NCBI RefSeq assembly: GCF_014200305.1
Contig: NZ_JACHBL010000001.1
Coordinates: 2,418,001-2,482,000, forward strand
DNA: 64,000 nt
Direction: 5' to 3'
DNA from: Neomicrococcus lactis
GTDB taxonomy: Bacteria > Actinomycetota > Actinomycetes > Actinomycetales > Micrococcaceae
Below, in pieces: positions 25,179-33,848 of the stretch. The notes under the pieces are model-generated. The model was not told the origin of the DNA, made no database searches, and saw nothing but the letters and a program-made list of their open reading frames with translations. The translations under genes and the position numbers were made by a program. Numbering within the stretch: position 1 is the stretch's first letter; the number at the start of each line of letters is the position of its first letter.

Positions 25179-25856
25179 TTAAGCAACGCGCTTCGCAAGG
25201 ACCACAGTGTCGTCGAGCCGCGTCGTCGTACCGTCTGGCATTTGAGCGGAACGCTCGCGAAGTTCAACCGTGAGCACTTCCCACTTCGCAGGATCCAAGT
25301 TCAGGGCCGCGAGATCGCTTTCCGGGGTGGGGAATTTGGGGCCGTGAGAGTGGCCCGCCTGTCCGTCTCCGTGATGGTGCTCGTCGGCGTGTGCGTGTTC
25401 GGACCATGGTGGGGGAGCAGCATGTGCGACGACCAGGATGTGGCCGCCGGGAGCGACGAACTGCGTGGCGCGCTCGAGGATGGCATCGCGTGGAATCTCG
25501 ATGGGCCACGAGAGCAAGAATGAGGCGGTGACCAGGTCAAAGCGCTCCTCGGTGGACCATTCGGTGAGGTCACCGGCTTCGAAATGGAAGCGCTCGGCGG
25601 GAATTCCGGCGGCAAGTGCGGCCTCGCTGGCGCGCTGGGTAGCGGTGGTGGAAAGGTCTACGCCCGTGACGCTCCAGCCATTCTGGGCGAGCCAGATGGC
25701 GTCGCCACCCTCGCCGCAGCCTAGATCCAGGGCGGTGCCGGGAGTCAGGTTTCTTGCGACGTCTTTCAGGACCGCATTGACGCGGCCGGACCAAATCTGG
25801 TCCGCGCTCGAATAGCGGTCTTCCCAGAACTCTTGAAGGTCAGATGTTTCTTTCAT
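25179..25856 (-). CDS. class I SAM-dependent methyltransferase with His-rich insert, 225 aa
   Basis: A Rossmann methyltransferase: motif I is ALDLGCGEGGDAIWLA, the acidic end of strand two is TGVDLS, and FDLVTASFLLSW is the post-I region. The pattern resembles TehB/thiopurine-type enzymes. An unusual insert of about 20 residues (HAHADEHHHGDGQAGHSHG) sits after the fifth strand and looks like a metal-binding loop. The methyl acceptor is unknown. It is a single gene, convergent with malic enzyme. Confidence 0.87.
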   Translation of the reverse strand: MKETSDLQEFWEDRYSSADQIWSGRVNAVLKDVARNLTPGTALDLGCGEGGDAIWLAQNGWSVTGVDLSTTATQRASEAALAAGIPAERFHFEAGDLTEWSTEERFDLVTASFLLSWPIEIPRDAILERATQFVAPGGHILVVAHAAPPPWSEHAHADEHHHGDGQAGHSHGPKFPTPESDLAALNLDPAKWEVLTVELRERSAQMPDGTTTRLDDTVVLAKRVA

Positions 25857-26093
25857 GCCTCAAGTGTCCGGCATGGATTGTCAAAAGTGCGCAAATCATG
25901 AGCATTTTCAGTGAGGAAGCGGCGCGCAATCACGCCAACAGTGCTCGGGACTTGTAGAGCGGCGGTGAAATGGCCTCAGGGATGCTGACTGTTAGCTGGA
26001 CGTTGCCGGTGCGCCGCCTAGCAGTATCAAGTCTGAGGGATGAATGCCCGTCATGGAGCAAAAAGCATCCTCAAATCGACCTACACTTAGAGA

Positions 26094-27152
26094 ATGAAAC
26101 GGCTAAGGCCTTTGGCGCAGGCCGCGTCTATTGCAATTCATCCACTCGGCGTCGAGGAACTCTTCGGACTCTTCGATCCAGTGTTTTCGCGTCGCCAATT
26201 GCGCGGCGTAGTTACTGAAGTAGTACGCGAGACCCCGCAAAGCGCAACCATCTATTTTCGCCCCGGCTACGGCTGGCGCACTCACAAGGCCGGCCAATGG
26301 GCCCGTATCGGCGTAGAAATCAACGGTGTCCGTCACTGGCGCTCCTACTCGATTAGCTCCGCTCCCGGCCAACACCCATCCGTTACCGTGACGGACATCG
26401 GCGAAGTGTCTAGCACGCTGGTCCACAACACTCGCGTTGGCGATGTGCTGTTCTTGGCACCGGCTCAAGGCGAATTCACGCTTCCCGAAGAAGCCCGACC
26501 ACTCCTGATGATGACGGCCGGCAGTGGCATCACACCCGTCATGTCCATGATTCGCACGCTCATTCCGCATCAAAAAACTGCGGACGTGGTGCTGATCCAT
26601 TCGGCACGCACCGAAGAGGACAGCCTCTTCGTGGACGAATTGCGCGCACTTTCTGCGAAATTCCCCGGCCTTCGGTTGGTGGAAAACTTCACGGCTGAGA
26701 GCGGGCGCTTCGATATGAGCACCCCGGCGCAGTTGGATGCAGTCTGTCCAGATTGGCGAACGCGGGCAGCTTACGTCTGCGGACCGGAAGGATTTGTGTC
26801 CGACGCCGAAGCCTTGTGGACACGGTCCGGCACCGGAGCGGCGGGGCTCACCATAGAGAGATTTCATACTGACCTCAACGCTGGCGAACCCGGAGCTGGC
26901 GGTCTGGTGACGTTCGAACTGTCTGACAAAGAAGTGGAAGCCGACGGCGAATCAACGCTTCTTGAAATCGGCGAGGACGCCGGAATTTTGATGCCTAGCG
27001 GTTGCCGCATGGGCATCTGCCACAGCTGTTTGACCCCTTTGCGGGCCGGACAAGTCAGGGATCTGCGCACCGGTGAGGTGCACGGCGAACCCGGAGAATT
27101 AATACAGACATGCGTTTCGGCTGCGGCCGGTAGCGTGAATCTAGGCCTCTAA
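26094..27152 (+). CDS. ferredoxin reductase-like electron donor of the desaturase, 352 aa
   Basis: An FAD/NAD(P)H oxidoreductase fused to a plant-type ferredoxin. The FAD motif is WRSYSISSAP, the NAD-binding segment is MMTAGSGITPVMSMI, and the C-terminal [2Fe-2S] cluster is held by C-RMGI-C-HS-C plus a distal C in IQTCVS. It lies 12 bases before a fatty acid desaturase gene, the same pairing as Rv3230c-DesA3 of mycobacteria, so it should pass electrons from NADPH to the desaturase. TACACT ends 6 bases before the ATG, suggesting a leaderless message. Confidence 0.9.
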   Translation: MKRLRPLAQAASIAIHPLGVEELFGLFDPVFSRRQLRGVVTEVVRETPQSATIYFRPGYGWRTHKAGQWARIGVEINGVRHWRSYSISSAPGQHPSVTVTDIGEVSSTLVHNTRVGDVLFLAPAQGEFTLPEEARPLLMMTAGSGITPVMSMIRTLIPHQKTADVVLIHSARTEEDSLFVDELRALSAKFPGLRLVENFTAESGRFDMSTPAQLDAVCPDWRTRAAYVCGPEGFVSDAEALWTRSGTGAAGLTIERFHTDLNAGEPGAGGLVTFELSDKEVEADGESTLLEIGEDAGILMPSGCRMGICHSCLTPLRAGQVRDLRTGEVHGEPGELIQTCVSAAAGSVNLGL

Positions 27153-27164
27153 AAAGGAGCAACC

Positions 27165-28358
27165 ATGAACCCACTAGCTACCTTGCAGAAAAAACCAACA
27201 CCTCCGCGCATCGACACCACGTCCCATGCGCCACAGCGTGACAAGCGTGAATCGCGTCCAGGACTCTTGGCGGATAAGGGCTCACCAGCAGTGCGCCCAC
27301 CGGCGGCTGCGCACTTGAGCGACGAGCAAGTTGCCGAGCTCTGCAAAGAGCTGGATACCATCAAGAGTGACATCTTGAAGAAGCGCGGCACCGAGGATGC
27401 GAAGTACATTCGCCGTGTCATCCGACTTCAGCGATACCTCGAGGTCCTGGGCCGCGGCGCCTTGATCCTCGATGGAAAGAACAAGGCGGTTTGGGTCGCC
27501 GCAACGGCAGCTCTGGCTTCTGCCAAGATCATTGAAAACATGGAGATCGGCCACAACGTTCTTCACGGTCAGTGGGACTGGATGCGCGATCCCGACATTC
27601 ACTCCACCACGTGGCAGTGGGACTTCGCGACCCCAGCTCGCTCTTGGCAGCACACCCACAACGACCTTCACCACCGCTGGACCAATGTCCTCGGCAAGGA
27701 CAAGGACGTGGGATTCAACCTCTTGCGGATGGATCCTGCTCAAGAGTGGAAGCCCGTCAACCTCCTCAACCCGGTCTTCAACATGGTTCTGGCACCCTTC
27801 TTCGAATGGGGAATCGCCATCTATGACTTGGAGATCGACCTCTACTTGGATGGCACCAAGCCCAAGGAGGTCTTCATGGATGACCTCAAAGCATTTGCCA
27901 AGTCAGGCGTCAGTCAGATCGCCAAGGACTTCGTGGTGACCCCCGGTCTGGCTCTTGCCACCGGCGCTCATAAGGAAGCGTTCTTGGGTACGGCCACCGC
28001 GAACCTCATCCGCAATCTCTGGGCACACTCGGTCATCTTCTGTGGCCACTTCCCGGACGGCACGGAAACGTTCACGGACGAAATGGTGGACGGCGAAGCC
28101 CGCGGTGACTGGTATATCCGCCAAATGTTGGGATCCTCCAACATCTCCGGCTCCAAGTTCTTGCACTTCATGACTGGCAATCTGTCTCACCAGGTGGAGC
28201 ACCACTTGTTCCCAGACTTGCCATCGAGCCGCTACGGCGAGATCGCGCCAAAGGTCAAAGAAATCTGCGAACGTTACGGCCTCCCATACAACACGGGCCC
28301 GCTCTACAAGCAGGTTGGATCCGCGTGGGGCAAGGTCTTCCGCTTGGCTCTTCCCTGA
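27165..28358 (+). CDS. membrane fatty acid (acyl-CoA) desaturase, 397 aa
   Basis: The three histidine boxes of membrane di-iron desaturases are present: HNVLH, HTHNDLHH and HQVEHH. It introduces a double bond into acyl chains (delta-9 in the best-known mycobacterial relative), adjusting membrane fluidity. A good ribosome site (AAGGAG) precedes the ATG. It is co-transcribed with the reductase. The ~80 N-terminal residues are polar and variable. Confidence 0.92.
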   Translation: MNPLATLQKKPTPPRIDTTSHAPQRDKRESRPGLLADKGSPAVRPPAAAHLSDEQVAELCKELDTIKSDILKKRGTEDAKYIRRVIRLQRYLEVLGRGALILDGKNKAVWVAATAALASAKIIENMEIGHNVLHGQWDWMRDPDIHSTTWQWDFATPARSWQHTHNDLHHRWTNVLGKDKDVGFNLLRMDPAQEWKPVNLLNPVFNMVLAPFFEWGIAIYDLEIDLYLDGTKPKEVFMDDLKAFAKSGVSQIAKDFVVTPGLALATGAHKEAFLGTATANLIRNLWAHSVIFCGHFPDGTETFTDEMVDGEARGDWYIRQMLGSSNISGSKFLHFMTGNLSHQVEHHLFPDLPSSRYGEIAPKVKEICERYGLPYNTGPLYKQVGSAWGKVFRLALP

Positions 28359-28361
28359 TCT

Positions 28362-28658
28362 CTAGCGGGTCAGCAGAAAGCTCACCATGAAGCCTGCATA
28401 GAGCGCTAACGCTGTGTAGGCGGTGACTTTCCGGATTTTCGCGGTGCCATTCACTTGGATCAGGGCGAACGTGATGGCCAGCAAGAACCAGCAGGCCGAG
28501 TGCGAGTATCGCAAGAGGAATTGCAGTAACGGTCCCGTCGTGGGCCGGTACTCAGGGACGACGAACAGATACAGCACGCCGATCCCGAAGCTCAGCACGG
28601 CAGCCACTGCGCTGAGCAGGGTTCGATGTTCTGCCCAAAAGCGCCGGAGCGATTCCAT
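28362..28658 (-). CDS. small membrane protein of unknown function, 98 aa
   Basis: Three predicted helices (about 13-33, 45-65 and 75-96) with basic N- and C-terminal ends (MESLRRFWAEHR, LLTR). No family recognised. It is convergent with the desaturase gene with only three bases between the stops. Coding potential is supported by the helix pattern and codon use. Confidence 0.65.
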   Translation of the reverse strand: MESLRRFWAEHRTLLSAVAAVLSFGIGVLYLFVVPEYRPTTGPLLQFLLRYSHSACWFLLAITFALIQVNGTAKIRKVTAYTALALYAGFMVSFLLTR

Positions 28659-28977
28659 GATTCAAGTATGAATCACTTCGGGATACTTCGGAAGTGACAG
28701 CTAGTCCCGAAGTGTATGAAGAGCCGAAACGCATCAGTGAGCGTCAAATGGTGCGCTAGTTGCCAGAGTGATCCATTTCATATCGAGACCAAAGTCCGCT
28801 GACTTCGGTTGAATAATCAATCAATCGCGAACATACACAGCGTGCTGACGTTTTTATGACTTTCGGCTGTGGGAAAAATATGCATCCCTGATAGAGTTAT
28901 AGAGGGTTTGAAGGCATATCATTTAAGATTATCTCCAGGCCCTTCATCTCTCGAAACACTCGTAGCTTGGGGAAATA
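28659..28977. other. 319-base intergenic region, AT-rich promoter DNA
   Basis: Between two divergent genes. AT-rich, with several TATAAT-like stretches near 28895-28930. I see no repeat, RNA gene or conserved operator. Confidence 0.4.
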
Positions 28978-29832
28978 ATGAGCAACACCGTAATTCCCGG
29001 CACGGAATCTGCTGATAATACGCAGTCACCCGTTCCACCCGTAAATCAGAAGCCAAAGGCTGCCAAGAACAAGATTGGCCTGATTGCCCTTATCGTAGCC
29101 GTTCTCGGTTTTATCTTCTCTTGCATTCCAGGAGTGCTGGGCCTCGGTTGGTTCCTGCTTTTCGTTGGTTTTGTATTGGGTATTGTTGCCCTGTTCCAGC
29201 GAGACAAGGCTAAGGGCCTAGGTGTTGCGGCGATCATCGTTTCGATCGTCGGCACCATCGTCGGAATCATTGTTTTCATGGCTGTTATGGCGAATGCAGT
29301 GAGCGACGCATTCGGTGGAACCGAATCAAAGGTTTCCTCCCCTGAGTCGAGTGCAGCCGCTGGCGCATCGTCTACTGCTGAGGCTCCTGCAAATGACGCA
29401 GGCGAGACCGGAACGCGTGAAAACCCAGCCGCTTTGGGCTCGACTGTCGAGAGCGACGACTGGGCAGTAAAGATCAACTCTGTTTCCTTGGATGCTAATG
29501 CGGCGGTTGCGAAGGAAAACCAATTCAATGAGAAGCCGGACAAGGGTTCGGTTTACATCATGATTAACTACACCACCACCTACAAGGGTGACGACGCAGA
29601 TGGTCAGATGCCCGCAATGGTTGGCGTGGATTACGTAACTGCAGGTGGCGAAACTTTCGATGGCACCGAAAAGATGGTGACTGCTCCAAAGCAGATTGAC
29701 AGCACCAAGGTTCTCTACAAGGGTGCTTCGACCACGGGTAACACGGTTATCCAGGTACCAACCCCGGTTGACGGCGTCATTGCTGTTCGCCCAGGCATGC
29801 TGGCAGACAAGGTCTTTGTTGCTGTGAAGTAA
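28978..29832 (+). CDS. membrane protein with DUF4190-like helices and DUF4352-like extracellular domain, 284 aa
   Basis: A 32-residue cytoplasmic head is followed by three helices (about 33-110) with the DUF4190-style pattern IGLIALIVAVLGFIFSCIPGVLGLGWFLL and AKGLGVAAIIVSIVG. A Ser/Ala/Glu-rich linker (115-150) leads to a beta-sandwich outside the cell (150-284) that begins RENPAALGSTVESDDWAVKI, as in DUF4352 (telokin-like) lipoproteins. The function of such domains is unknown. A strong terminator follows. Confidence 0.8.
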   Translation: MSNTVIPGTESADNTQSPVPPVNQKPKAAKNKIGLIALIVAVLGFIFSCIPGVLGLGWFLLFVGFVLGIVALFQRDKAKGLGVAAIIVSIVGTIVGIIVFMAVMANAVSDAFGGTESKVSSPESSAAAGASSTAEAPANDAGETGTRENPAALGSTVESDDWAVKINSVSLDANAAVAKENQFNEKPDKGSVYIMINYTTTYKGDDADGQMPAMVGVDYVTAGGETFDGTEKMVTAPKQIDSTKVLYKGASTTGNTVIQVPTPVDGVIAVRPGMLADKVFVAVK

Positions 29833-29850
29833 CTCTTGTAACCACAAGGA

Positions 29851-29893
29851 AAGTGGCGGGAAGCGTTTCGATGCGTCCCGCCACTTCTTTTTT
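29851..29893 (+). terminator. rho-independent terminator
   Basis: AAGTGGCGGGA (29851-29861) and its exact complement (29876-29886), then six Ts (29888-29893). Confidence 0.85.
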
Positions 29894-29905
29894 GGTCGCT
29901 GGAAT

Positions 29906-30517
29906 TTAGGGAAGATCGAAAGACACCACAGCCATGAATCCGCGGCCGGTGACGCGAGGCGAATCGTCTTCACCGCCCACCACGGTGTCGCGGACTTCGA
30001 GCCTGTGATCGGCCCCGGCGTAGGACATCGTTGCAGCACCTTGGAGGAGCACCCCAAACTGGGCTGCGAAGAGGTGCTGTTCCATTTTCTTGGACAACTC
30101 CACAATGCGGACGCTGGCCCGCGCTACGCCCGTGCGGGCAAAGACATTGAGTGCTAGAACATCGCCCGTCGGCAGGGTCGCTACGGTCGCGGCGCCGCCG
30201 GCAAACTTGAGTGGGCGGTACAGCTCCACGGGATGCGTCTCGCCATCAATGGTCAGCTCCAGCAACTCGCCGACGATGACCGTCAACGTGCGCTCAAAGT
30301 CCGGATAAGGCGTGAAGTCGCCGGCGCCCTCGATGGATGCCACGCTAAGTCGCCAGTCGAAGTCAGTGGCGCCCGCGCCAGTTGCTTCCAACGTGCCTTC
30401 GGGTTGCATTGAACCCGAAGCGATCACGCGAACATCCCCTTGACCCCAGGACTTCTTGGGGCTCGAAGCAAGGGAAATGACGGAGCCTGTGGTCAGTGAC
30501 GCGGGTGAAGAAGTCAT
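29906..30517 (-). CDS. HutD/Ves family protein, 203 aa
   Basis: A bicupin of the HutD/Ves type. Signature segments are WRLSVASIEGAGDFTPYPDFERTLTV split by the usual FSxFxG-like turn (here FTPYPD), and a late FNVF-like strand (ALNVFARTG). HutD is often near histidine-utilisation genes, but none are seen here. The role is unknown, with a regulatory or small-molecule binding role suggested for the family. Convergent with the DUF4352 gene. Confidence 0.8.
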   Translation of the reverse strand: MTSSPASLTTGSVISLASSPKKSWGQGDVRVIASGSMQPEGTLEATGAGATDFDWRLSVASIEGAGDFTPYPDFERTLTVIVGELLELTIDGETHPVELYRPLKFAGGAATVATLPTGDVLALNVFARTGVARASVRIVELSKKMEQHLFAAQFGVLLQGAATMSYAGADHRLEVRDTVVGGEDDSPRVTGRGFMAVVSFDLP

Positions 30518-30600
30518 GAGTCGAGCATAGTTCGGAAACTTCCTCTGATAACTGCTCTCCGCGTCTAGATTCGTAGGTTACCTCCGGGTAACTTTAGGGC

Positions 30601-31446
30601 ATGACTACAACTTTGGAGTCCGTTCGCGGGCTGACGGTCCTCATTACGGGCGCCGCGCTGGGAATGGGCAAGATCTATGCGCACAAGGCGGTCCTTGAAG
30701 GCGCAAAGCGCGTGATTCTCTGGGACGTCAACGCCGAGAACCTAGAGCAGGCCGCCACCGAACTGCGCACCCTCGCCGCCGGATCCACCAACGAAACCGT
30801 CATCGAACCGCAGCTCGTGGACGTTTCGCGAGCCAGCGTCGTCGTACAGGCAGCGCAAGAAGTCCTCGCCAACGGCACCCCGGATGTCCTCATCAACAAT
30901 GCGGGAATTGTGCGCGGCAAGCCGTTCGCGGAGCACACGCATCAGGACATTGACCTGACCCTGAACATCAACGCGAGCGCCCCCATGCACATCACGCTCG
31001 AGTTCCTCGCCGCCATGAGCGAGGGCACGCAACCGCGCCGCATCATGAATATCGCGTCCGCGGCAGCCTTCGTGAGCAATCCGCGCATGAGCGTTTACGC
31101 GGCGAGCAAGGCGGCGGCGCTGGGGTGGTCGGATACGTTGCGCCTCGAGCTACAGGCAAGCGAGAGCAATATCGCTGTCACCACCGTTTGCCCGTTCTAC
31201 ACCACCACGGGCATGTTTGATGGCGCTAAGCCGGCCCGCCTCACCAAGCTGCTCTCACCGGAACAAGTCACGGATGCCGCTTGGAAAGCAATGCTCAAGG
31301 GCACGCCGATTCTGGTGATTCCAAAGATGACCAACGCGGCGCGAGCACTGCGTGGAACGCTCCCCACGGCCGCGTGGGATTACCTCGCCGAGAACGCATT
31401 CGGGGTCTATTCTACGATGAAAGCGTTCAAGGGCCGCACGCCCTAA
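30601..31446 (+). CDS. SDR family oxidoreductase, 281 aa
   Basis: A classical short-chain dehydrogenase: cofactor loop TGAALGMG, NNAG at residues ~99-102, and catalytic S-YxxxK in NIASAAAFV and YAASK. The C-terminal extension (ITPKM-like segment ILVIPKMTNAARALRGTLP) resembles retinol-dehydrogenase-like SDRs acting on lipophilic alcohols. The aspartate in LWDVN favours NAD(H). It is monocistronic and converges with an SRPBCC gene. Confidence 0.88.
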   Translation: MTTTLESVRGLTVLITGAALGMGKIYAHKAVLEGAKRVILWDVNAENLEQAATELRTLAAGSTNETVIEPQLVDVSRASVVVQAAQEVLANGTPDVLINNAGIVRGKPFAEHTHQDIDLTLNINASAPMHITLEFLAAMSEGTQPRRIMNIASAAAFVSNPRMSVYAASKAAALGWSDTLRLELQASESNIAVTTVCPFYTTTGMFDGAKPARLTKLLSPEQVTDAAWKAMLKGTPILVIPKMTNAARALRGTLPTAAWDYLAENAFGVYSTMKAFKGRTP

Positions 31447-31461
31447 CAGCCCAGCAGAAAA

Positions 31462-31932
31462 TTACTGACGGTAAGCGCGCGCTTGGTCCTCGAGTCCTGG
31501 GATCATGCGCGCGTTTCGTTCGAAGTTGGCAGCGAACGGCTTGCCGTTGGTCTCGGCGAACACCTTTGCGCCCAATCCCGTAAGGGTCACGGTCTGCGTG
31601 AGTTGCGTGCCAGCAGGCACAGCCTCGAGATCCCAACGAACTGTCATGCCGCCACCGGGCTGCGGCTGACGCCACTCAAAGGCGCGCTCCAACCGGAACT
31701 CCGTCACCACGGCTGGGGGAGCGGTAGCGGAGTGCACAGCGCCCATGAACGGTGGCTGCGGGACGAAATCTAAGCGGTCACCGGGCACCAAGCGGCGTCC
31801 GGACTTCTCTTGACGCTCCAGCTTGGACACCGCAGGGTTCCACGCCGGAAGGACCTCGGGCGTAGCGATGACTTCCCAGACATCGGCCATCGCAACCGGC
31901 AGGGTGACTACAGAAGAATGGGACCAACTCAT
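31462..31932 (-). CDS. SRPBCC family protein (polyketide cyclase-like), 156 aa
   Basis: A START/Bet v1-like fold. The N-terminal strand-helix VTLPVAMADVWEVIATPEVLPAWNPAVSKLE is the standard SRPBCC opening, and the last long helix ends the protein (FAANFERNARMIPGLEDQARA). It binds a hydrophobic ligand. The specific role is unknown. Confidence 0.82.
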   Translation of the reverse strand: MSWSHSSVVTLPVAMADVWEVIATPEVLPAWNPAVSKLERQEKSGRRLVPGDRLDFVPQPPFMGAVHSATAPPAVVTEFRLERAFEWRQPQPGGGMTVRWDLEAVPAGTQLTQTVTLTGLGAKVFAETNGKPFAANFERNARMIPGLEDQARAYRQ

Positions 31933-31958
31933 GTCTCTAGATTACCGTTCCGGCCCTA

Positions 31959-33026
31959 TCAGCACGGCAAACTTTGCGGGATGTAGAACGGAGATGTCAG
32001 GACCGCGCCCGCGTTGTCGTAGCCGCGGAATGGGCGGCAAACTCCCAATCCTCGCTCGGCCAGTCCGGCCTTGATTTGCCGTAGCGAATCGGGGCTAAAT
32101 CCGTACCACTGCATATGCATGAGCACTGTGGAGCCGGCGCGCGCCATGTGCACCGCGTTGTAAATGGTGGCGGTCTTGGATTTGTTCTCCCAGTCGCGGG
32201 TATCCACGTCCCAGAACCACTGATACATGCCCTTGAGTGCGTAGGCGGAATTGACCGTAGTGTTCACCGCACCAAATGGTGGCCGCCCTATATTCGTGGC
32301 GACACCCGGCGAGCTGAGTTCGCGAAGGATGCCGGAGGTGCTGAGCCTCGTGAGTTCGGCGTGGGTGACGGAGTGGTTAATGACGTAGTGCCCACGCGCC
32401 CGTGCGCGGGACGCCAGATCAATACCGTACTTGGACTTGAAGCTGGAAAGGCACGTGCCGGACGGGGCGAGGACCAAGCCAATCCCGTTGTCTCGCGCGT
32501 AGATCGTAGCGTTATCGAACGAGGTGAGGGTGGAAGGGCAGTCGTCGAAGGTCAGGACCACCCGCGGGGTGCGGTTTGGTCCGGCGTACTTGTTCACGTA
32601 CGGCGAGGCGCCAATGTTTTGGATGTACGAAGCGCTGACCCATCCCCAGTGGACGCCGTACTTCACGTGGTACCAGCCGGTGGTGGGGTGTTTGTAGTAG
32701 AGATTGACTGTGGTTCCGGCCGGAATGGAGGTCAGGATCGAGTAGTACGCGCTGGGTCCCGAGCGGACATTGAGGTTCGCGGAGGTGGTACCTAGGCTCA
32801 AATACGTGGTGGCGCCCGCGGGCAGCGCGGCGGCGAACATCGTGTTGAGGGTGCTAGGGGTCTGCGCGGTGGCGTTCATTGAGGACGATGCCGCAGCTTG
32901 AGTTCCGCTCTTCACTTCGGCTGCGGATTGGGCTTGCGCGCCGCTGCTGAGGGCGGTCGTTGCCATCAGCACGCCAGCGAGGCTGGCGGCGCAACGAATT
33001 GAAAGGTTTCTCTTAAAGCTGGACAT
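31959..33026 (-). CDS. secreted polysaccharide deacetylase with SH3b domain, 355 aa
   Basis: Signal peptide (residues 1-33, ending SSGAQAQ), a linker, an SH3b wall-binding domain (about 78-140, NVRSGPSAYYSILTSIPAGT), then a NodB deacetylase domain (150-355). Motifs: TFDDCP (normally TFDDGP), HxxxH zinc ligands in NHSVTHAEL, RPPFG, WDVDTRDW and VLMHMQW. The cysteine in TFDDCP may pair with C in PSGTCLSS. It probably removes acetyl groups from peptidoglycan or another wall glycan. Confidence 0.88.
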   Translation of the reverse strand: MSSFKRNLSIRCAASLAGVLMATTALSSGAQAQSAAEVKSGTQAAASSSMNATAQTPSTLNTMFAAALPAGATTYLSLGTTSANLNVRSGPSAYYSILTSIPAGTTVNLYYKHPTTGWYHVKYGVHWGWVSASYIQNIGASPYVNKYAGPNRTPRVVLTFDDCPSTLTSFDNATIYARDNGIGLVLAPSGTCLSSFKSKYGIDLASRARARGHYVINHSVTHAELTRLSTSGILRELSSPGVATNIGRPPFGAVNTTVNSAYALKGMYQWFWDVDTRDWENKSKTATIYNAVHMARAGSTVLMHMQWYGFSPDSLRQIKAGLAERGLGVCRPFRGYDNAGAVLTSPFYIPQSLPC

Positions 33027-33199
33027 TACTTCCCCCGAATGTCACTTGTCTTTTTGCTTGAAAACTCAATAGTTATACGAGGGATTTTCCATGCGATGCA
33101 TTAACCCTCCGCTATGAGTGTGCGCTTCTGTGGGGCACTTAGCAAGAGCAAAAGGGTCACGTTTGGGGGAAAGTTTGGTGTCGTTTTGGCAAAGAAAAA

Positions 33200-33229
33200 G
33201 GAGCGCTTTCGCTAATGCGAAAGCGCTCC
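33200..33229 (-). terminator. rho-independent terminator (minus strand)
   Basis: A perfect 13-bp stem (GGAGCGCTTTCGC, loop TAAT) followed on the minus strand by TTTTT at 33199-33195. It ends transcription of the GlsB/YeaQ gene at 33303. Confidence 0.85.
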
Positions 33230-33302
33230 CGTCGTGCCCAATCCTCTAACCGAGGAGAAACACCATGTTCTTCGTCAAGCCGTTGGCCTGCTTACGCAGT
33301 CC

Positions 33303-33569
33303 TTAGGCGCGGCTGCGGCCCTTGGTTACAAAGCCCCAGATCACAAGAACGATCAAAGAACCAACGATGGCGAGAAGCCACGTGGAGATTGACCAGAACT
33401 CGTTGATGTTGACGTTGAAGAGTGCAGAACCGATCCAGCCGCCGAGGATTGCTCCAACGACGCCGAGGATCAAGGTCATGAGCCAGCCGCCGCCCTGGTT
33501 GCCGGGCATGATTGCCTTAGCGATGGCTCCTGCGATAAGTCCTAGTACGATCCAACCGATAAAACCCAT
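33303..33569 (-). CDS. GlsB/YeaQ/YmgE family stress-response membrane protein, 88 aa
   Basis: Three short helices with the family's glycine pattern: GWIVLGLIAGAIAKAIMPGNQGGGW, then ILGVVGAILGGWIGSALF, and a final helix WLLAIVGSLIVLVIWGF. Members are small inner-membrane proteins induced in stress and stationary phase; the mechanism is unknown. A ribosome site (GGAGG) lies upstream, and a terminator follows 74 bases after the stop. Confidence 0.9.
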   Translation of the reverse strand: MGFIGWIVLGLIAGAIAKAIMPGNQGGGWLMTLILGVVGAILGGWIGSALFNVNINEFWSISTWLLAIVGSLIVLVIWGFVTKGRSRA

Positions 33570-33848
33570 TGTGTATTGCCTCCCTGACTAACACGTCCAC
33601 CGAAGTGGACTCTTTTTGGTTTCATCTGGATGCGAGGGGCGAGTGATCATGCCTTGTGGGCAGTGACCGTAGGTCTCGTTCCAGACATATAACAATTTTA
33701 CACTACTTAATAAATTTGCGCGCAAGTTGATCTTGAGTTGGCACTCACCAAAATAGGGAATAAAGCGGCTTGAAGAATCTTTCAACCAGCTTCCATTCCC
33801 GAGATGTAATGTCCAAGTGCCTTTCAAGACGCTCCGACTAGGCGGATC

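Noticed and set aside
33027-33199. Feature between the deacetylase and the YeaQ terminator
   Set aside because: Only a G-rich purine tract and promoter-like bases are visible; nothing that I can support.
33570-33848. Possible 79-residue minus-strand gene between the YeaQ and putP genes
   Set aside because: No ribosome site, no recognisable motif and unusual composition; treated as intergenic. I see nothing else in this stretch.
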